Source: Sphingomonadaceae bacterium (GTDB lineage: Bacteria; Pseudomonadota; Alphaproteobacteria; Sphingomonadales; Sphingomonadaceae). From it: a DNA stretch of 64,000 nucleotides. The notes beneath the pieces were generated by a model. That model was not told the origin of the DNA. It saw only the letters and a program-made list of their open reading frames with translations, and made no database searches. The stretch is taken from assembly GCA_947451145.1 (NCBI GenBank), contig CANFXW010000003.1:124001-188000 (forward strand), written 5' to 3'. The position numbers were made by a program, and so were the translations under genes. Shown piece after piece: positions 8,154 to 16,220 of this stretch. How positions within the stretch are numbered: the stretch's first letter is position 1; each line of letters opens with the position of its first letter.

Positions 8154-9130
8154 CGATCCAAAGGTGCTTCGCCGCGATCTGCTGCTTGCTGTGGGCGAGT
8201 GCTCCGGCCTTGGCTCAGACCTATGCTGCGCCGACTTTTGCAGGCGGCAGCATCGGCAACGTTGCGGCAAATGGCGCAGCGCAGACCATTTTTCGCGTAA
8301 GCGCATCGACCGGCGGCGTGACGGTGACATCAGGCAGCGCCGTGCGGCTGTCGACGGGGGCCGGCAATGTTACGGTTACTGTCGCCTGCGGCAACCAGGC
8401 GGGCTGCACGACCGACACGCCTAAGGTGACCATTGCAACAACGGGCACGCCAACTGGGCGGGCAGCGGCTCTGCAGACCTTTACCGCAGCCAGCGGGTCG
8501 GCGGCTGTATCGGCTGTATCGGGAACCAACCCGCTGACATTTACCCTGACTTCAATCGGACGAAGCAGTTCCAAGACTTTCCTGCTGGGCTTTGATTTTC
8601 CGATCAACACGACCGGATCCACCGGGTCCGCAACATCCGGCTTCAGTGTCACTGTTACCCGGGCAACCGGATCCACAACCGGTCAGGGTGTAGCCAGCAG
8701 CAATGCGACCGCTTCGGTCTTCCGCGGCATAGCGATTGCAAAGAGCACTGACCTGGCGTTCGGAAAGATTGTCCGGCCTTCCAGCGGATCGGGCACGGTT
8801 TCCCTTTCCGCTGCCGGTACAATCTCGGTTTCCGGCACCGGAACCGCAGCGCTTGCTTCGCCAGCCCCAACCGTTGCGGCTTTTTCAGTAACCGGAGAAG
8901 GCGGTCAGGCTGTGACCGTGACTGTCCCTTCCAGCTTCGCCATGACCAGCGGCGCGAATTCCCTCACCGTCACAACCGCAGCATCCGGTAGCGGCGTGCA
9001 GACATTGAGTGGCACGATTGGCGGCGCTGGTTCGCTGGCCGTGAATGTCGGCGGCAGCTTTCCGCTCACCTCCGTAACGGCGACCGGTCTCTATTCGGGC
9101 ACATTCACCGTGTCGGTTGCCTACAATTGA
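8150..9130 (+). CDS. DUF4402-domain exported protein, probable pilus tip or adhesin subunit
   Basis: A 326-residue protein with a signal peptide ending ALAQ near residue 23. The C-terminal half (about 190-326) is a DUF4402 domain that parallels the first pilin of the operon: IAKSTDLAFGKIVRPSSG, then GEGGQAVTVTV, then NVGGSF and YSGTFTVSVAYN at the end. The N-terminal half (about 25-185) is a separate Ser/Thr/Gly-rich beta domain with a close cysteine pair (CGNQAGC), so a two-domain adhesin layout is likely. It overlaps the usher by 4 nt. Two-domain subunits in such operons usually cap the fibre. The binding target is unknown. Confidence 0.75.
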   Translation: MTIQRCFAAICCLLWASAPALAQTYAAPTFAGGSIGNVAANGAAQTIFRVSASTGGVTVTSGSAVRLSTGAGNVTVTVACGNQAGCTTDTPKVTIATTGTPTGRAAALQTFTAASGSAAVSAVSGTNPLTFTLTSIGRSSSKTFLLGFDFPINTTGSTGSATSGFSVTVTRATGSTTGQGVASSNATASVFRGIAIAKSTDLAFGKIVRPSSGSGTVSLSAAGTISVSGTGTAALASPAPTVAAFSVTGEGGQAVTVTVPSSFAMTSGANSLTVTTAASGSGVQTLSGTIGGAGSLAVNVGGSFPLTSVTATGLYSGTFTVSVAYN

Positions 9131-9132
9131 CT

Positions 9133-9160
9133 GGCGGGCGAATTTGCGGCTCGCCCAATT
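9133..9160 (+). terminator. Possible terminator after the pilus operon
   Basis: GGGCGA (9136-9141) pairs with TCGCCC (9151-9156) across a 9-nt loop and is followed by the weak T-rich AATTTC. It lies directly behind the last pilus gene. The T-tract is poor, so termination efficiency is doubtful. Confidence 0.4.
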
Positions 9161-9323
9161 TCATGCCCAATGCGATTTGAATTCTAAGATGCTGATATAA
9201 CGCGATATAATTTTCGACCTGGCGCTGTGCGGGAATCAAAAAATTGACCTCGCATCGCAAGAACGCCATGGCAGGAAAACGCGGAATGCTGCGTGATGCT
9301 GACGTTCGATAGGGGCCTTGGAA

Positions 9324-10784
9324 ATGTACCTTTTAGCGCTGGGTCTCGGTGCTCTGATCAGTACCTTGGTTCTGGTATATTTTATCCGCAGCCCGGCTTT
9401 CAGCTTGTTTCACCCGCTGACGATCTACACCATGTTTCACTTTGTGTGTTTCGTTATCCGGCCGATCTTCGGTTACTGGCTGGGATACGATCAGCTTTAT
9501 TTGTTGTACCAGTTCCAACCTTCGCTGGATGACAAGATTGCGGTTATCGCGGCGGCAAACCTCGGATATTTGGCATTCGCTTTCAGTTGCCTGCGTTCAG
9601 GCAATACTAGAATGCGATTTACACCATCCGAAGCGCAAAATGTGGAGCGGAAAAAGCTCCTGATGCCATTTGTTTTTGCGGCATGCATTTTCGGGCCAAT
9701 TGCCACTTACTCGATGCTGCAGAATTTTTCTTCGGACGGTAACTTTGCAGGCATGGTGACCGACAAGGCATCCGGGATTGCCTATAACACCAAATCAAAT
9801 GGTTATCTTACCGATGCACAGATGATGCTTGCGCCGATTTGTGCCCTGATCGCTTGGTTGGGCAGATTTCGTATTGTCAGCCTTCTGCCACTTGTGGCTT
9901 TTGCCCTGGTTCGTGGAGCATCGGGTGGTCGTGGCGCTTTTATCGCATCGATCGCAATGGCCATGATGCTGTATCTCTATGACAAGAGAGCGCGCTATCC
10001 CAACATCCGCGTTACGCTAGTTATCTTGATTGCCAGCCTCTTTTTCAGCTGGATCGGTCAAAATCGAGGCGATGAACTGCGCCTTCTTGCGGGTTATGAA
10101 CAAACGAAACAGAGAGAACCCAATCGTAATAAATTCCTGGAGAGTATGGATCTCGGGAACATGGAGTTTTTCGAGTACATTGTTTGGGTTGTGCCTGAAA
10201 AATCTGGCACATATGACTATTTTGTTCACAATCTCCAGATTTTTACTGAACCGGTGCCGCGTATAATTTGGCCTTCGAAACCCATTGGTCCTCCGGTTCA
10301 GCCGATACATCTGTTTAATTATGGAACGCCGGTTGGCATGACCTTTTCGCTTCCTGGCGTCGGCTGGTATTCTCTTGGATGGCTCGGGGTGGTCTTCTGG
10401 TGCAGCCTGTGGGGCCATGCCACCGGTCTTATCTATCGAAAGTACGTCTTGAGCGACCAGTCCACGATCAAGACTGCATCTTACATCGTCTTTGTTGCTT
10501 CGCTCATCGTCGCATTTCGTGACGGAATGCTGATCTCTGTCATCAAGCAGACCGGTGCATTCATGGCACCCGTTGTCGGATGGTATTTCTTCAAGCGCTT
10601 CGCAGGTGTGCCGGATATCTCTGCGATTTTGCGCTCGGGTGCCAAACGTGTTCGCGGCGGAGGCGGCCTTGCGGTAGCTGATGATCGCGGTGCCAGGCTT
10701 GCCCATATCCAGAATCTGCCCCCGGCTGTGCGGCGGAGGCGCCTTGCCCTGGAGTTGCAGTCAAGCGCGCCAACAGATGACTAG
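9324..10784 (+). CDS. O-antigen/oligosaccharide repeat-unit polymerase-like membrane protein (Wzy-like)
   Basis: A 486-residue inner-membrane protein with about ten hydrophobic segments. The first is LLALGLGALISTLVLVYFI, and there is a large loop (about 255-350) with NRGDELRLLAGYEQ and EPVPRIIWPSKP. This is the usual layout of O-antigen polymerases, whose periplasmic loop joins lipid-linked repeat units. Sequence conservation in this group is low, so the call rests on topology, the RGASGGRGAF segment and the neighbouring glycosyltransferase-type genes. The ATG at 9324 follows AGGGG at 9311-9315. Its base composition is visibly more AT-rich than the flanking genes, as is common for polymerase genes gained by transfer. 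Confidence 0.7.
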   Translation: MYLLALGLGALISTLVLVYFIRSPAFSLFHPLTIYTMFHFVCFVIRPIFGYWLGYDQLYLLYQFQPSLDDKIAVIAAANLGYLAFAFSCLRSGNTRMRFTPSEAQNVERKKLLMPFVFAACIFGPIATYSMLQNFSSDGNFAGMVTDKASGIAYNTKSNGYLTDAQMMLAPICALIAWLGRFRIVSLLPLVAFALVRGASGGRGAFIASIAMAMMLYLYDKRARYPNIRVTLVILIASLFFSWIGQNRGDELRLLAGYEQTKQREPNRNKFLESMDLGNMEFFEYIVWVVPEKSGTYDYFVHNLQIFTEPVPRIIWPSKPIGPPVQPIHLFNYGTPVGMTFSLPGVGWYSLGWLGVVFWCSLWGHATGLIYRKYVLSDQSTIKTASYIVFVASLIVAFRDGMLISVIKQTGAFMAPVVGWYFFKRFAGVPDISAILRSGAKRVRGGGGLAVADDRGARLAHIQNLPPAVRRRRLALELQSSAPTDD

Positions 10785-10798
10785 CGCGCCAGTTTGTC

Positions 10799-12649
10799 AT
10801 GAATAAGGGAACGTCGGTTGGGGGTCTTCAATATCTCAAGATATTGATCATCGCCGCTCTGCTCGCCTATTTGGTGGCCCCCGCTTTACTCCCAACCCAT
10901 TTCGAAGGCATCTCGGCGATGACCGAGGTCGCCGCCAGATTGCCGTCAGCCACATTCTTCAACGGCAGCATCGCGCCGCCTCTGGTTGTAGAGTTCGTGG
11001 TGGCAAGTCGCCCCCTGATGGCCACGCTGATTCGCGTTTTTGCTCTCGTTACTGGAGATATCGGCACGGGATTTGGCTTTCTCATTACGCTGAGTTTCGC
11101 CGTATTCGCAGCCATGTCCTGTCTGGTTGCGAGGCGGCTTACAGGCCTGCCATGGGTGCTCCTGCTGCTCGGTTTCGCAAGCTTTCCGGGGCTCACCTCG
11201 CTGGGTTACAGCCTTAATGACAATGTGGTCTCCGCCGCCTTTGGCATGTCCGCGCTGGCGGCTGTAGCGGTCTGGCCAAGGGCAGGGGGCTGCCTGATTG
11301 CTGGCCTCTTGCTGGGAATCGCAATCTGTGTGCGGCCTGATGCGCTGTTGCTGGCTCCGGCAATTGCCCTGATGGCGTGGCAGGACGAGCCCGGCTGGCG
11401 CGAACTTGCGATGCGGGCGCTTTTGGGCGCTGCCGGGTTTGTTGCAGTGTTGCTGGCTTTGCCATTGCTCACCGGCGTCAATGCGCTCGACATGATCACC
11501 TACGTGCGGTTCTTCGCCAAGAATGTCCCCGCCGCGCACCATATTGTGGCTGACTTGAATGCGGCAGATATCCCGATGGAGGGTCTCATCGCCGATGTTC
11601 ACCGAGGCGGGTTCTGGACGAAATTGCTGGGGGCCAGCACAAACACCCTGTTGTTTCTTGGCCCTTCAGGCCTGATCCTGCTGGCAATTTCACTCGGCAA
11701 ATCCTTAGGGGATTTTGTCAGGAACCGGCCGGGCAAGATACAGTGGCTGGGGCTGCGGCGTTTCTTGTTGATGTACGCCTATCCCTTGGCAATAATTCTG
11801 TACGGGTTTCGCTATGCGATTGTTATTCGCTATTTCTTTCTGTTCTCCGCGCCCTTCATCATCATATTTGCGGCTTCGGCACTGGATTGGCTGATCTCTG
11901 TTTCGAAACGCGGAGGGGCGGGCAAGCTGGCTTGTGTCGCGGGCATTGCCCTGGTCGCCCTTGCCACGCCCCCGGTGAAGCCGCGCAAGGCCGGCGGGCC
12001 GGAGGTCTTTGCGGGAATCTTGTGGGGGCCAGCCGTCTGGCTGCGTTATGAAAGCGGCATGCGGGAGGGCATGGCATGGCTCACCTCAAGCCTGGCGCAA
12101 GGCCGGGGCAATGAAACCTACATCATCGCCAATGACTGGAATGAAGCGTCTTATTCGCTTCTGGCCGCCCTTCGCGCGGGCTATCATCCGGTTTCAAAAG
12201 GCCCTTGCGCAAACACTGCGATAAACCTTGAGGGACCAGACAAGACGAAGCTGATGGTTGTTAGTGGCTATGATCCCTGGGATCAGGCGCTGATGCCCTA
12301 TCGCCTGAATTGGGCGGCTCAGATTGATGCCGCCGTGTTATGCCATCCCGAGCCGCCAAAGCGCCTGATCCAGGCCTATCTGACTTCGGGTCCCCGCCAC
12401 CGGGTCCCCGCAATCAGCGATTTGGAGCCGCGTCGTTCCAATTCTCAGTTTCAGCCGTTTGCCATGCCATCGCAGCTGCCGATTCTGGTTTTTGACAGCA
12501 CGGAGATCGATACCAAAGGTTGGCAGCAGTTTGGCGAGACGGCGAAATTCAACCTGCACGGAGAAAACTCCCAAGCGCTGATCGCAACGATGCAAAGCCG
12601 ACTGGCTTCGCGTCTCGAAATCCCGCTGGCTGCGCGTCAATCCAGATGA
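10799..12649 (+). CDS. Large polytopic membrane protein, probable GT-C-type glycosyltransferase
   Basis: A 616-residue protein with roughly ten transmembrane segments in the first 400 residues and a soluble C-terminal region. An early loop has THFEGISAMTEVAARLP, where GT-C enzymes (dolichyl-phosphate-sugar users such as ArnT/PMT relatives) carry their acidic residues. The segment GIAICVRPDALLLAPA resembles the arginine-containing helix seen in such proteins. I do not recognise a precise family. It starts 14 nt after the polymerase-like gene and is probably co-transcribed, so a role in modifying or assembling the same polysaccharide is likely. It converges with the leftward gene at 12654, separated by 4 nt. 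Confidence 0.6.
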   Translation: MNKGTSVGGLQYLKILIIAALLAYLVAPALLPTHFEGISAMTEVAARLPSATFFNGSIAPPLVVEFVVASRPLMATLIRVFALVTGDIGTGFGFLITLSFAVFAAMSCLVARRLTGLPWVLLLLGFASFPGLTSLGYSLNDNVVSAAFGMSALAAVAVWPRAGGCLIAGLLLGIAICVRPDALLLAPAIALMAWQDEPGWRELAMRALLGAAGFVAVLLALPLLTGVNALDMITYVRFFAKNVPAAHHIVADLNAADIPMEGLIADVHRGGFWTKLLGASTNTLLFLGPSGLILLAISLGKSLGDFVRNRPGKIQWLGLRRFLLMYAYPLAIILYGFRYAIVIRYFFLFSAPFIIIFAASALDWLISVSKRGGAGKLACVAGIALVALATPPVKPRKAGGPEVFAGILWGPAVWLRYESGMREGMAWLTSSLAQGRGNETYIIANDWNEASYSLLAALRAGYHPVSKGPCANTAINLEGPDKTKLMVVSGYDPWDQALMPYRLNWAAQIDAAVLCHPEPPKRLIQAYLTSGPRHRVPAISDLEPRRSNSQFQPFAMPSQLPILVFDSTEIDTKGWQQFGETAKFNLHGENSQALIATMQSRLASRLEIPLAARQSR

Positions 12650-12653
12650 GAGC

Positions 12654-13415
12654 TCACGCCTTGAAGTAGGGCAGGGCGCTTTTCGGCGGATGGGCGGAAA
12701 AGCCGCTGACCTGCTCAGGGGTTCCCAGCATGCCGACATCGTCGAGTGTCAGCTCCTGAATTCTCACCAGCTTATCGCCTTCGATCAATTGGTTGTACAT
12801 CGGAGCGATGTAGCGCTCGCCCATTTCCTCGCCTTTGCCCGCGAGGAAATATCGCCTGTAGGTTTCGAGATAGAGCTGCGCCGAGGCGAAATAGTAAAAG
12901 CCGGTGGTCGCGTGGTCCGAAATGCGCAGCTTTTCGCGCAGTTCAACAACCTTGCCGTCCTGATCGGTGCGGGCAAAGGACCACCCGTCGCCAACCCCCG
13001 GAAAGCAGGGAATCCACCCTTGCGCGCCCTCGGGAATCTGCGCCGGGCTCATTGCGCCTGGCGAGACGAAGGTATCGATGTTGAACACGGCAAAGGGCAG
13101 CGCTGGGGCGGCGCGCTCGGCCAGACAGACGGCCGTGGTTGCCTGTCCATCTGTCAGGGAATCCAGTTCAATGATCCCGCCTAGCTGGATCTGCAGCGCG
13201 GCGCAGCGTTCCTTGATGAAATCGATGCTGTGATCCTGCGCGAGTGTGGCGAACCAGAATTCCCAACCCGCTTTGGAAAATTCGACGAGGCCCAGCATCG
13301 ACCAGTCAAACAGGTAGTGCCCGCCAACCTCGATCTGGTACTTCGGGCAGGTGTAGCCTGCCGAGCGAAAGCGGCTGCCCATTCCCGCCATGGTAATTGC
13401 AATGGTTCCGGCCAT
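12654..13415 (-). CDS. Nucleotidyltransferase (sugar-nucleotide/CDP-alcohol pyrophosphorylase fold)
   Basis: A 253-residue cytosolic protein with the nucleotidyltransferase signature: GMGSRF (11-16), a lysine at 25 in CPKY, and FNIDTF (111-116), where Asp114 would bind the metal. Related proteins in capsule loci activate a phosphorylated sugar or alcohol as an NDP or CDP derivative. It is the last gene of a run that includes an EcbF/BcbF-like HAD phosphatase (2 nt upstream) and a protein with a kinase C-terminus. That grouping suggests synthesis of an activated phosphate-linked substituent for the surface polysaccharide. The nucleotide and the substrate cannot be read from the sequence. Confidence 0.75.
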   Translation of the reverse strand: MAGTIAITMAGMGSRFRSAGYTCPKYQIEVGGHYLFDWSMLGLVEFSKAGWEFWFATLAQDHSIDFIKERCAALQIQLGGIIELDSLTDGQATTAVCLAERAAPALPFAVFNIDTFVSPGAMSPAQIPEGAQGWIPCFPGVGDGWSFARTDQDGKVVELREKLRISDHATTGFYYFASAQLYLETYRRYFLAGKGEEMGERYIAPMYNQLIEGDKLVRIQELTLDDVGMLGTPEQVSGFSAHPPKSALPYFKA

Positions 13416-13417
13416 GG

Positions 13418-13810
13418 TCAGCAGCGATCCCGCTCACAAATCGCGTTCAATTCCTCGAAGGTGTGTTCCAGAAACTCGCGCGGGCGGACTGTCCGGTCGT
13501 CAATGTAGAACCCGTTGTGCCCCGGCCAGGGCTTGGCGACGTTGATTTCGTCAAACGGCACGTTGTTCTGCGCCAGCCATGTCAGCAAGGTGGGCAGCAC
13601 GTGCTTGGCGATTTCTCCGGCATTGCCGTCATAGGTCCGCATGCCGCGCGCGGAGGACAGGACGATCCGCCAGCCTTCGGCATGCAGTTCAATCAGACGA
13701 TCGCGCAGCGGCTCGTTAACTGGCAAATCCGCATAGGATTCGCCCGAGCCCTTGATCGGACACAGCGTCCCATCAACATCAACCACCAGCACCTTGTCGG
13801 TAGAAATCAA
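13418..13810 (-). CDS. HAD-family phosphatase, EcbF/BcbF capsule-biosynthesis type
   Basis: A 130-residue HAD protein. Motif I is DVDGT (11-15), motif II is LSSAR (51-55), Lys93 stands in the KPW segment and the acidic motif is YIDDR (102-106). The stretch GMRTYDGNAGEIAKHVLPT and the KPWPGHNGFYIDD block match what I recall of the EcbF/BcbF capsule phosphatases of Pasteurellaceae. The start is a TTG at 13810 that overlaps the stop of the upstream gene (TTGA). An internal GTG seven codons in is an alternative but would remove part of the first strand. It probably dephosphorylates, or regenerates, an intermediate in a polysaccharide modification pathway with its two neighbours. Confidence 0.8.
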   Translation of the reverse strand: MISTDKVLVVDVDGTLCPIKGSGESYADLPVNEPLRDRLIELHAEGWRIVLSSARGMRTYDGNAGEIAKHVLPTLLTWLAQNNVPFDEINVAKPWPGHNGFYIDDRTVRPREFLEHTFEELNAICERDRC

Positions 13811-15270
13811 AGACCGGACTCCAGTTCCTCTAGAATTGACAGCGCCGTCAGGCAGAACGCGGGCAGCTTGCGCGGCACATCCAGATGCAGGGGCAGCATG
13901 GAAAGGAACAGGGTCATTTCAACCGCCCGAACCAGCCGCAGGTTGTAACCCAGTTCACCAAGGCGCCTGCTAAAGGCCTCGCGAATGAAAGGCGCCGGGC
14001 CGCCACCATCGAGTGTCAGCTTCAGGTTCAGCCGTTCGTCCAGCCCGCATTCGAACATGCCATTGTTGATGAAATCATAGCCACCGAGCAGCGAATGGCT
14101 CAACTTGGCGATGTCATAGACCGGATGCATCGCGACATCCTCAAGCGCGCTGCCGCCTCGCGGATCGATCAGCCTGAAGATCCCCAGTTCCTTGCTGAAC
14201 AGAATGTTCGACAGACACGGATCGCCATGGCTGATGGCAAGGTGATCGCTGGTGTCAAGCGCCATGGCCGCGCTGATCGCCTGATTGGCCCGCTGGCACA
14301 TTGCCGCCATGCCGCCGACTGCGCCGGACTGGGCGAAAATGGCATCGACCTTTGCCCCAAGATCGCTCTTGGCAAAGTCGCTCAGACGTTGCTCTAGCTT
14401 CAGAACGGTTTCTCGCTCGGCAGCCGCCCGCACTTCGGCCTTGCTCGCCGGAATGCGCTGGCGCGACGCGATGTAGGCAAAGAAGCGATCGAGCAGCAGT
14501 TCGAAGCCTGCGGGATCAAAGCTGTGATGGACAATCTGCAGCGCGCCATCCGGAATGGCCATCAGTTCCATCGCGTAGGAGGCGGTGTCTCCACGATCCT
14601 GATAGTCAAAAGTGGGAATCAGAAAGCGCTTCATCGCAGGCGGCACGATGTGGAAGAAGTCGTGCTCTCCCTTCATCTTCGCCTTGTCGGTTGACGCCTT
14701 GGTATAGACGCCGTCCTCAACTTTCAGCTCGTTGAAGTGGCGGGTCTCGGTCGCGCCGGTCATGAAGGCAAGGAAATGCCTGACCTGCCGCAAATCGGTG
14801 AATTGGACGGCTTCGGACATGCTGATAGCATGATCGCGCAGGCCCAGCATCAGCACGCGCCGCTCTGATTGGTTATCCGCAGCTCGCAGAACGCTGATCG
14901 CCTCATCCCGGCAAAGGAATGTGGCGGCATCATCGTCAAACACTTCGAAGACAACCTGATCGAGGCCAAAGGGTAGCTTCTGGACCAGCTTCGTGAACAT
15001 CGCGGGTTCGACTGGCATGATCGCGGTTGGTAGGCGAAAAACCTTGTCGTCCCGCCTTAGCATGGCCAGTTCGTCCATCACGGCCCGGCGCTCGTCGGCG
15101 TTCGAAATGCTTCGGATTTCCAAACCTTCGGCTGGCTGGATCGCTTCTTCGATCAGCGTGCTCAGCAGCTTGTGACGGCGGACAATCTCGCCGAACCGGT
15201 CAACCGAGATTATGTTGCGGATCGATGGCGGAACCAGTTCGCTATCATCGAGAATGAAATAAACGCTCAT
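13807..15270 (-). CDS. Two-part protein with C-terminal aminoglycoside/choline-kinase-like phosphotransferase domain
   Basis: A 487-residue protein. The C-terminal half carries the protein-kinase-like phosphotransferase signature: Brenner motif SHGDPCLSN with Asp350 and Asn355, and LIDPRGG with the metal-binding Asp369. The N-terminal half (about 1-170) has RVLMLGLRDHAISMSEAVQ and is not one I recognise; it could be a nucleotide-sugar or ligand-binding domain. The gene overlaps the flippase-like gene upstream (ATGA) and the HAD phosphatase downstream (TTGA). Kinase, phosphatase and nucleotidyltransferase in tight coupling resemble capsule loci that make activated phospho-substituents. The substrate is unknown. 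Confidence 0.7.
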   Translation of the reverse strand: MSVYFILDDSELVPPSIRNIISVDRFGEIVRRHKLLSTLIEEAIQPAEGLEIRSISNADERRAVMDELAMLRRDDKVFRLPTAIMPVEPAMFTKLVQKLPFGLDQVVFEVFDDDAATFLCRDEAISVLRAADNQSERRVLMLGLRDHAISMSEAVQFTDLRQVRHFLAFMTGATETRHFNELKVEDGVYTKASTDKAKMKGEHDFFHIVPPAMKRFLIPTFDYQDRGDTASYAMELMAIPDGALQIVHHSFDPAGFELLLDRFFAYIASRQRIPASKAEVRAAAERETVLKLEQRLSDFAKSDLGAKVDAIFAQSGAVGGMAAMCQRANQAISAAMALDTSDHLAISHGDPCLSNILFSKELGIFRLIDPRGGSALEDVAMHPVYDIAKLSHSLLGGYDFINNGMFECGLDERLNLKLTLDGGGPAPFIREAFSRRLGELGYNLRLVRAVEMTLFLSMLPLHLDVPRKLPAFCLTALSILEELESGL

Positions 15271-16220
15271 GCTTCCGAACCTGCTGACGATTGTCTGAAA
15301 CTGTGCCCGATCCAGGCCCGGCGTGGCTCACTGGTGCAGCGCGCGAGATAGCCGGGAACGGCGATCACCCAGGCCAAAACCGTAACCAGCAGGAAGAGAA
15401 CCGTCAGAACGCTGACCGGTCCTTGCCCGCCGCTGCCCCAGATCACTTGCCAGGTGCCGCCAGCGCGTTCGATCAGCACCGAAACGGCGGACCACAGCCC
15501 GGCCGGCTGGTCAAAACAGAAGTAGAGAACGGCCTCTACCGCCAATATCTCCATTATCCAGATGCCCATTGTGGTGACAATCAGGAAGGGGAGCGCTTGC
15601 GAAAACGCCTCGCGCGCAGAGATCAGCAGCTTTCGCAAGCTATCGACCACGGCAAGCAAGCGGATCGCATCGTTGCGGAAATTGTAGAGGAACAGGTGGC
15701 GCTGCACCGCCTCAAGCAGAACGGGCAGCAGAAAGAAACTCGCCCCGATCGCGCTCAGGCCAAGCCCCAGCAGGATCGTGAAATAGACCGGCTGCGAACC
15801 CATCACCGCAATGCTGGTTGCCAGCAACAGCAGGATGACGCCATCCATCGAACGATCAATCGCGCAGACCAGCAGGGCCCTGATCGGCGAGCGGCCAACC
15901 CGCCAAAGCTCGTTCCACCGGGGCAGCTCGTCCAGCTTGAATGGCAGCAGGATCGACCATGGCGCGACCGCGAAGTGCAGCGAAAAGACGGTGCGAAGGC
16001 TGACCCCCAGCATCGGCATCGAGATCACCGATATGCGCGCGGCGCGGATCAGGTGCGATACAAGATAGAGCGCGCCACCAAGCACCAGTCCCCAGACCCA
16101 GCGGCTGTTGAGGCCGAGCCCTTCCGGAATGGCCAGCACGCCGATTGACCGCACCACGGCGAAAACAATCACCGCGCCGAGCGCCAGAAAAATGAGCCTG
16201 GGATCGATATGCCTGATCAT
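15267..16220 (-). CDS. Polytopic membrane protein, LPG-synthase-TM/flippase-like
   Basis: A 317-residue protein with about eight hydrophobic helices. The conserved-looking loop FSLHFAVAPWSILLPFKLDE is followed by LPRWNELWRVGRS and an acidic ALLVCAIDRSMDGVILLLL helix. This pattern is like the membrane domain of lysylphosphatidylglycerol synthase/AglD-type proteins (UPF0104), which are often next to GT2 enzymes and move or modify lipid-linked sugars. It starts immediately after the stop of the upstream GT2 gene and overlaps the next gene by 4 nt. The family call is moderate; no catalytic residues can be named. Confidence 0.6.
   Translation of the reverse strand: MIRHIDPRLIFLALGAVIVFAVVRSIGVLAIPEGLGLNSRWVWGLVLGGALYLVSHLIRAARISVISMPMLGVSLRTVFSLHFAVAPWSILLPFKLDELPRWNELWRVGRSPIRALLVCAIDRSMDGVILLLLATSIAVMGSQPVYFTILLGLGLSAIGASFFLLPVLLEAVQRHLFLYNFRNDAIRLLAVVDSLRKLLISAREAFSQALPFLIVTTMGIWIMEILAVEAVLYFCFDQPAGLWSAVSVLIERAGGTWQVIWGSGGQGPVSVLTVLFLLVTVLAWVIAVPGYLARCTSEPRRAWIGHSFRQSSAGSEA

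Noticed and set aside
12654..13415. Campylobacter-type phosphoramidate (CDP-glutamine) synthesis protein.
   Set aside because: The nucleotidyltransferase fold is shared, but the other phosphoramidate genes are absent and the neighbours fit an EcbF/BcbF-type capsule set better.
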